Shown here: one piece after another, positions 57,779 through 64,000 of the stretch
How positions within the stretch are numbered: position 1 is the stretch's first letter
Layout of the letters: every line of letters starts with the position of its first letter
Source: Filosporella fistucella
Lineage: Eukaryota; Ascomycota; Leotiomycetes; Helotiales
Assembly (NCBI GenBank): GCA_030077755.1
Contig: JAQJZZ010000014.1
Location: forward strand, 3,100,001 to 3,164,000
Length of the DNA: 64,000 nucleotides
Direction of reading: 5' to 3'
Made by a program: the position numbers and the translations under genes
The notes under the pieces: model-generated
Told to the model about the DNA's origin: nothing
The model's database searches: none
What the model saw: the letters and a program-made list of their open reading frames with translations, nothing else

Positions 57779-59128
57779 CTAAGCAGAAGTCGTAGGACGA
57801 ACAGAGGTCTTGAAAGTGGTAGGGAAACCATTCTGTCCGCTTGGCTTAGGTCCAGTTGGTGTGCCGGAAGGAATCAATGGAAGCCCACCGCTTGGGATTG
57901 GAATGGTGGGGACAGGTCCTGTGACTGCTGCATCTTGGAAGTCTCCTTGCTCTGAGCCAGATGGACGAGCACCGGATGGTCTGACTCCAGAAGGACGAGC
58001 GCCAGATGGGCGAGCACCAGATGGGAAGCTGCCTGATGGCTTAGCACCGGTTGGGCGAGCTCTAGTGGGGAAATCGGTGCCAGAAGGGACGTCTGAAGCT
58101 TGACGGCGAGCTAGATCAGTTGGGACTGATTCAGGAATATCGGTGCCGGATGGTGCTACTGGAGGCGTACCAGATGGCTTTGGTCCAGAGGGGGCCGCTC
58201 CTGAGCCAAAAGCGCCTGAAGGCTTTGCGCCACCTGGTCCTTCTGCGGAGCCTGTTCCAAAAGCACCATGTGCTTGACCGGATGCATGAGGAGGGGCACC
58301 AGATGGTGGAACTCCCGAGGGGCGAGCGCCTGATGGGAAATCGCCTGATGGCTTAGCGCCAGTTGGGCGGGTACCTGTTGGAATGTCGGTGCCGGTAGGG
58401 AAGTGTGAAGCTTGACGGCGAGCGAGATCGGTTGGTGCTGATTCAGGAATGTCGGTGCCAGTGGGCTTTGCTGGGGGGGTTCCAGATGGCTTGGCTCCAG
58501 AAGGGACACCTGAGCCGAAAGCACCTGAAGGCTTTGCACCGCCTGGTCCGCCAGAAGAACCAGTTCCAAAAGCAGCGTTTGCTTGTCCAGATTCTTGTGG
58601 GCTCCCTGAAGGTCGAGCTCCAGATGGAAAATCTCCTGAAGGGAAAGCTCCTCCAGATGGGAAAGCTCCACCTGATGGAAAAGATCCTCCTGAAGGGAAG
58701 GCTCCTCCTGATGGGAAAGCTCCTCCTGAGTGAGGACCTCCAAAACCGTCAGTCGGCGCTGCATCGTCAGAAGAAAGTTGACGGGCTGCCTTGGTTGCTG
58801 CCGATCCGGCTGACCTAGTTCTTGATTTACCAGATCCACCCGTTCCTCTTCGTCCCGTACCAGCTGCGACTCCCGATTTGCGTCCGCCACCTGTATGACC
58901 TCCTGCTCCCCCAGAAGCAAAAGCGGCTCCGTTACCACCGAATTCACCGGTTCCCTGAGGGAAAGGAGCACTCCCAGTGGGCATACCAGAGGGCTTAAAC
59001 CCGTCCGAGCCTTGTGGAAGGTTGGAGGGAGCCCCCTGGCCAGCAGAGTTCACACCTCCAGTTGGAAATGATTGTGCCGAGGCACTGCTGGCCAAGGCAG
59101 CTAGAAGAATGGATGCTGAAAACTTCAT
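57779..59128 (-). CDS. Secreted Gly/Pro/Ser repeat protein with two dibasic sites
   Basis: An intronless 449-residue protein. The signal peptide MKFSASILLAALASSASA is cleaved before Gln. The body is built of PSG/PTG repeats: G(G/A)xFPSG, ARPSG and AKPSG. Two long imperfect copies (about residues 165-241 and 263-345) each end DIPESxPTDLARRQAS, placing RR at 237-238 and 341-342, 104 residues apart. The RR-Gln pairs are typical Kex2 sites, and a third dibasic (GRR) sits at 92-94. No cysteines. This could be a wall structural protein or a Kex2-processed repeat precursor. The strong repeat on one strand gives long open frames on the other strands; those are shadows. Confidence 0.85.
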   Translation of the reverse strand: MKFSASILLAALASSASAQSFPTGGVNSAGQGAPSNLPQGSDGFKPSGMPTGSAPFPQGTGEFGGNGAAFASGGAGGHTGGGRKSGVAAGTGRRGTGGSGKSRTRSAGSAATKAARQLSSDDAAPTDGFGGPHSGGAFPSGGAFPSGGSFPSGGAFPSGGAFPSGDFPSGARPSGSPQESGQANAAFGTGSSGGPGGAKPSGAFGSGVPSGAKPSGTPPAKPTGTDIPESAPTDLARRQASHFPTGTDIPTGTRPTGAKPSGDFPSGARPSGVPPSGAPPHASGQAHGAFGTGSAEGPGGAKPSGAFGSGAAPSGPKPSGTPPVAPSGTDIPESVPTDLARRQASDVPSGTDFPTRARPTGAKPSGSFPSGARPSGARPSGVRPSGARPSGSEQGDFQDAAVTGPVPTIPIPSGGLPLIPSGTPTGPKPSGQNGFPTTFKTSVRPTTSA

Positions 59129-60500
59129 GATGAATGATGGTGGCGCTGCCTGGAAGAGAAGAAATGATTGATTGGAGAAGAGGAGCTGGAATGAGATGAA
59201 GGAGATGAGGATGAAGGATGGTGTTGTTCGAAGGAAAGTCCATGCCTACTTATACGACTCATTTTCATAGCGAGAACTTTGATCGTACCCAGTTACCGCC
59301 TCAAAGACTCACCTCATCGGACGACCAAGATCGTCTGTATTCTGGATGAACTCCACAATGCGTTGTTTCAGAATTTCCCCACAGACGCGTGCTGTGATGG
59401 ACTGAGGTGGACATCACCATTCAGCTGAGCCTTTCCCAGCAATTCGTAAGTTTTCAGAGCCACTCCAATATATTCCCGACAGACATCTCCACAACTGCTG
59501 GATTTGGGTAGTCCCGTAAAAGTGTCGTTGTGAGTAGACGAATGATGATGGGATGAAACGAAACGAACGCGTATGCTTGCCAAGATCCGTACAGGAACAA
59601 CTATTTTCCGCCCTTGAACTTGGAATATGGCGAGACGTGCACAAGTTCTCGAAAGATGATCTTGGTGGAGATGCTGTTAGACTTTCTTGGTCACTAGCTG
59701 ATGAGGCTGGTAGTCGTTGATCATAATGCGTGGACTTTCTAGCCTCAAACAGGCTCCATATATCCGCGCATCCCAGTGATTAGATAGGCTGAGAAACTTA
59801 TAGGGCTAGAATCTGCCTTACACGAGCCCCTTTGTGCTCAATGGCAGGGCTATTTTTGATCTCCGACGCACTGTGGCTGGCGGCCCGCTTCGTCTTAATT
59901 GTGGCAGCAGAAGGATGGCATTGTCCGGGAGTTGCGCCAGGGATTCACTGGACAGGAAAGGGGCAAATTTCTGAGTTGACTTCAGGAAATCGACTCCCGG
60001 ATCGCAGATATATTGTTGCCATACTTTTGACAGGCTTGGCTGCTGACATGATCCCGAGCCAAGACGACGAGTAAGAGGCTCGGTGTTAGTCTATTTCCCT
60101 ATTGACTGTCACATGTATACTCTCGAACCTGATGGAGAGTTCTTTGTCCGCAGCGTATTGAGGATAGGCTGTATCATATTCTGGAAACTTTGCGTGCCTG
60201 CGTAGGCTGTCGGATTCGGTCAGTTTGTAATAATATGCAGACAGACAGTCGACATACGAATTTCCCTCCAATCGGTCTCATATCTGAACATGGTGAATCG
60301 GATCATGTTCCTCATAAATGAGGACGCGAAGAGTATATGGATCATGAACTTGATGAGTGGTGCAATAATTCTGGTGACAGCGGGTGATCTGCAAATCAAT
60401 GTTTCATCCTTTTTTAAAAGCTTTTCCTTGCATGGAGAATATCTGCAATTTCAACGAAGGAAATTTGTCCTCGCCGTCGTATAATATTACCGGAGTCGCT
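59129..60500. other. Intergenic, no gene seen
   Basis: 1.37 kb with short frames. It should hold the promoter of the repeat protein and the 3' end of the LRR-like gene. Confidence 0.4.
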
Positions 60501-62303
60501 CTATCTTAGAGTATTCCGGATATTACTCTCGCCAACCCAAGTTTCAAGCTTTGTAAATTGCTTCCCTGATTTGTGTTTCCGGAGATATGTCGCCAGGCCG
60601 ATCATGATGACTTCTTGATCAGCCCTTTCGCTGTCACTTTCCTCATAAAATCCTGGGAACTCATCATAATCTCTCAGATTCTCTGACGCGTCAAACCTAA
60701 GCGTAAGGTGTTCGAGCTCTGTAAACGCTGTCACGGCATCGAAGACAGAATAATTCCACTCAGTGACTGCTTCAATGTCGATGTCCAGCGATGCAAGGCG
60801 TGGACACCCATCTCGAAGGGTCTCTAATTGTGAGCTACTAACGAAACTACTTGTCGGGTGTTTGTACGACTTGGACTTGCGCGAGTTGTAATAATGTTGT
60901 CTTCTGACCTGGCGGTGTTTATATGCGAAATTGCGCAAAGCTGATCCATGGTGCGTCACTACAGTATTGACCAGGTCGTCCAATGAACAGAAGTATACGC
61001 CGTTGAAGTGTACCGATCGCAAGGGCAATATTGTACTAGACAGAAATTGAAGAATTGCATGATGGTTAAAACCCGAGAACTCAACATTTTGGAGACGAGG
61101 AAGGACGTCGCCTGCTATCGACTCAAGAAGTGCAGCCGGTGGGTCATTGAGCTTCAATATGCGGATGTGCGTCCAATCCATTCTCTGGAGCCATAAATCC
61201 AGGTTCGTCTCAGTCGATGGTGCCAATGCAGAGGAATCACGCTTCACAAAGCTGCTGCTCAATCCTCCCAACGAATGTATCCTCGGATATCCCACATACT
61301 CAACGACTGAGTCAGGGAAATACTTCCAAGGTGAGCTAAGTATATTACGCTGTGGGTGTTCTGCTTCCCATTCCATCCAGTCGTGTCCATTTGGCTTCGC
61401 TCCAAATCTGTAGCCATCTATTGACAGGACTTCAAGAGGCGGTAGTGTTGCATTCGATTCCAGAAAGTTAAAAGCGTATGGCTGCCCAGGGACAACGACA
61501 CAACCGCCACCGCGTTTCACTGAAAGCTCCAGCTCTCGAACATTGGGGCAAGATGTCAAAATACGAAGAACTAAATCAAGATACTTGGGGTTCGGTTCCC
61601 GCCCATTAACGAGAGCAGTCTTAAGTGAGTAAAGGACAGTGGAATTCATGATAGACTCTAGGACAGAGAGCCTATGCCCAGTAGTCTTCCCTGGCGCAAT
61701 TGGCTCAATAAGAGTATATTCCTGTTCATCGTAAATCAGATGATGACGACTTGAACCTAGCCAGTAGAAAGGCATTTCATAGTACAAACGGCACGATGGG
61801 TGTTTAATTTCCATAAGTCGGAGAACCGCTGGATCGATTGGTCTTTCGTTGCTCCACGACATACTCGAAAGCCTTGGAACTCTAGAGAGGAACTTCAACA
61901 GCAGGATTGAATTCAGGCTATTCAACTTTGGATTGTCATAGTCCGTGCCAGTGATTTCAATACTCCAACTACTCTCGGGTGACACATGCAGAGAGGCCAG
62001 GTATTCCAGGAAAATATTGCTTCGCTTCGATATATAAACATCGCCAAATTCCAATTTGACGTTATGTAAACCAGATAATGCAAAAGAATCGAGATCCCCC
62101 ACAGAGCCTGTCTCTCGTAAGTGCGTGTTCAGTATAGCTTGATTAATTTCGAAGGATATTCCGTCGGCACGGCTATCGTTAAGAGCCAAAGGATTGCTAT
62201 TAGAGCTTTCCATATCCATTATATTGGCCCTCCTGGCAGACTGCGCAATAGCACAAAGAATGCAGAGTATGAATTGGAAGTATAAGTGCATAAAGTTCTT
62301 CAT
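60501..62303 (-). CDS. LRR-like protein with N-terminal signal peptide (600 aa)
   Basis: A single exon from the ATG at 62303 gives 600 residues. Residues 1-22 (MKNFMHLYFQFILCILCAIAQS) look like a signal peptide. The body shows irregular leucine-rich units (LRILTSCPNVRELELSV, LPPLEVLSIDGYRF, HIRILKLNDPP, LPRLQNVEFSGF, FTELEHLTLRFD) of the type usually found after an F-box in fungal cytosolic proteins. No F-box precedes it. Either the F-box exon was lost and a hydrophobic stretch took its place, or the true start is the later Met (DMESSN) and the protein is cytosolic. An F-box remnant lies 1 kb away on the other strand. Confidence 0.74.
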   Translation of the reverse strand: MKNFMHLYFQFILCILCAIAQSARRANIMDMESSNSNPLALNDSRADGISFEINQAILNTHLRETGSVGDLDSFALSGLHNVKLEFGDVYISKRSNIFLEYLASLHVSPESSWSIEITGTDYDNPKLNSLNSILLLKFLSRVPRLSSMSWSNERPIDPAVLRLMEIKHPSCRLYYEMPFYWLGSSRHHLIYDEQEYTLIEPIAPGKTTGHRLSVLESIMNSTVLYSLKTALVNGREPNPKYLDLVLRILTSCPNVRELELSVKRGGGCVVVPGQPYAFNFLESNATLPPLEVLSIDGYRFGAKPNGHDWMEWEAEHPQRNILSSPWKYFPDSVVEYVGYPRIHSLGGLSSSFVKRDSSALAPSTETNLDLWLQRMDWTHIRILKLNDPPAALLESIAGDVLPRLQNVEFSGFNHHAILQFLSSTILPLRSVHFNGVYFCSLDDLVNTVVTHHGSALRNFAYKHRQVRRQHYYNSRKSKSYKHPTSSFVSSSQLETLRDGCPRLASLDIDIEAVTEWNYSVFDAVTAFTELEHLTLRFDASENLRDYDEFPGFYEESDSERADQEVIMIGLATYLRKHKSGKQFTKLETWVGESNIRNTLR

Positions 62304-63363
62304 CGTGAAGCAAAGGCATCCACCCAATTCATATAGCAGGTTCGCGGGTAGAAACGCAGTGGACCAACATCATGTATACCAAAGGGTCATCTAGGCGGCA
62401 GAACACGCAAGGCAACTATAAGAACTATCAGAGCTCCATAATTTGCCGATGGCCGTCTTTTGATCTGGTCGTGGTTGAAAGTTACCTTGCTTTCAGGCAC
62501 CAGTGTCAGGAATAATCGTCGCGAGGGAGAAGTTGGGGGTTCGAAGAGGCGATAATGCACAGCAGATGTCTATCTCATGGATTAGCACATTGATCAATTA
62601 CCTAGAAAGTGAATAGCAAGTTACCAACCTCTTAGCAGCTGCCAAAGTGTACGAACAAGTGAAGTTATTGGAGCTCGAGCCAGCCCGGGAAGAGCCGGTG
62701 TGGCTCGTGCAGAACAATAAAAGCAGCACTAAATCGAGACGAGGAAAACCTCAAGTGTTTTGGGAGCTTGTATCTTATTTTCAAATCTTGGAAATTGAAG
62801 AGCTTCGAAGCTCTCTTATCTAAGCAGACCATATACTACAATAATAGCCACTATAGGTGGTTTCTGTACTCGAGGGTAGTGTTGGAACAAATAGTGCCGC
62901 TTTATTTTACCGTCAGTGAACTGGGGGAGGCGGGGTTATGCTTAGTCATTTACCATTTCGTCAACAAGTATGCTCATCCCAGTCGTACGATATCCTACCC
63001 ACTACGAGGGCATAAGACAAAGACTCAAGGTATATCTTCTGCACATCACCCTTACTCCAGCCAGTGCTGAAACCCGACACGCTATATTTTGCAAGATTCT
63101 GGCGTGCTTGGATCCACTAAGAACCCTAGTGCAGGACGATCGTCCCCACGTTTCCACAAGCAGTGCTGTCCAATAACTCTCTGATTTTCAACCTTGCACA
63201 GCACTTTCTGAACAGTGCTATAGTTGCAATTAGACCTTTTATTTGAATCTGAGGTTCTTCGAAATCCGAAGAATGCCCTGAAACTGTTGCAGCGTTTCGT
63301 TTTGCAATCATGGCAGGGGTCGTCAAAGTGGCCCCCGTGGAGAGGCTATAGCAGCGAGCGTGC
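62304..63363. other. Intergenic, no gene seen
   Basis: 1.06 kb of short frames; no gene recognised. Confidence 0.4.
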
Positions 63364-63999
63364 ATTCTAGAAGGACTTAGTGCTGAGATCCTTGATCTGA
63401 TATTCAAAGAGGTGGCGATATCTATAGATTGATCTTGCTGCTTCTCTAATAAGTTGCGCAGCTATCAGATATTATGCTTCAAGGAGCTCCGTTCTGAGCG
63501 ACTGGGAGACAGGATGGACATCATAATTTTCAAGATTTGCGTGTTGTCTCGAGACCTTTTGACTCACATATTACAAGGGTCGCTTACAAAAGAATCAAGC
63601 TGTCCAAACAGCACTTGGTAGCATACCCAGGATCTAGCTTGAAGGCTGTCTTGAACTACGCTGCACTTTACACCAAATGCGTTGAAGTGAGAACGGTTTA
63701 TGATTGGGATTTGTTTGAAAATCTGATAGCACATCTCCCTAATTAAATGAAATATTGTCAGTATCGTACTCTGATACTGACAGCCGTTAATGGAAGTAGG
63801 TGGCTGGTACACCTTCAAAACGAAGCAGAAAGTACAAAGATACACTCAAATCCTAGCTGTCCACACGGCAATCCTGGTCCAAATGAACTTCAAATACATA
63901 TTAGAAGCAGGGAGTCTGGCACCGCTTTTGTCTTCCAAATATTTTCTGACGATTGGCGCATCAAGGCTTGTCTCCATGGATCTGGATTATATCCCCTAA
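63364..63999 (+). pseudogene. F-box protein remnant or partial gene at right edge
   Basis: ILEGLSAEILDLIFKEV (63364-63414) is an F-box start but meets a stop shortly after. About 120 bp later DLRVVSRPFDSHITRVAYKRIKLS (63535-63610) continues the F-box/linker pattern, then LYTKCVEVRTVYDWDLFENLIAHLPN before another stop (63744-63746). A GAG|GTGGCG donor and a TTTTCAAG acceptor could join the first two pieces, but the later stop remains and the window ends. I read it as a decayed F-box gene, with an intact multi-exon gene as the alternative. Confidence 0.38.
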
Positions 64000-64000
64000 T

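Noticed and set aside
58156..58971. Long open frames on both strands inside the PSG-repeat gene
   Set aside because: They are by-products of the repeated codon pattern; only the frame with the signal peptide and PSG units makes sense.

Overview
The window is nuclear DNA of a filamentous ascomycete (Pezizomycotina). Genes are split by many short introns, mostly 44-60 bp, with GT(A/G)NG donors and CTAA(C/T)-type branch points. The gene set is fungal: a NACHT receptor, a 2EXR protein, an HsbA-like wall protein, an AsaB-like hydroxylase and SNX41. Gene style and base composition suggest a Leotiomycetes-type genome (Botrytis/Sclerotinia relatives), but that placement is inference. No prokaryotic features, CRISPR, rRNA or tRNA were recognised. 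I rebuilt exons by eye from splice signals and family knowledge; coordinates are splice-level estimates.

Layout. 0.6-3.4 kb: caspase-like (C14) protein with C-terminal membrane segments (-). 3.9-4.8: SLC1-type acyltransferase (-), divergent from the PDX2/SNO glutaminase (+, 5.2-6.1). 6.2-13.5: accessory block with a complete cytochrome P450 (-), a complete AsaB-like 2-oxoglutarate-type oxygenase (-) and an MFS transporter broken by two stops (+). 13.6-18.6: a 1637-residue conserved hypothetical protein (-). 19.8-23.9: NACHT STAND receptor with ankyrin-like C-terminus (-). 24.4-25.7: tafazzin (-), divergent from a NOSIP-type protein (+, 26.3-27.5). 27.7-28.6: citrate carrier with a premature stop (-). 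29.3-30.0: small secreted Cys-containing protein (-). 30.65-31.33: array of about five degenerate ~145-bp repeats with a conserved hairpin. 31.7-33.2: ANT1-like carrier (-). 33.7-35.9: SNX41 (-). 37.1-38.5: HsbA-like secreted protein (+) tail to tail with an HSP20 (-). 39.5-40.5: 2EXR protein (-). 41.6-46.0: two single-pass membrane proteins and a 69-residue membrane protein (-). 46.3-51.9: THADA/Trm732 (-), divergent from TIM23 (+, 52.5-53.3). 53.9-56.9: two hypothetical genes (+). 57.8-59.1: repetitive secreted protein with two dibasic sites (-). 60.5-62.3: LRR-like protein with a signal peptide (-). 63.3-64.0: F-box remnant at the right edge (+).

How the genes relate. Most are single-copy housekeeping genes without shared pathway, apart from a loose mitochondria/lipid theme: SLC1 (phosphatidic acid), tafazzin (cardiolipin), the citrate and ANT1-like carriers and TIM23. 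The 6.2-13.5 kb P450/AsaB/MFS trio has the content of a small secondary-metabolism cluster lacking a backbone synthase, with its exporter dead. The most unusual non-coding signal is the 30.7-31.3 kb repeat array, whose hairpin arms change together between copies. Three probable GC-AG introns, several micro-exons and at least two genes with in-frame stops at conserved positions also stand out.
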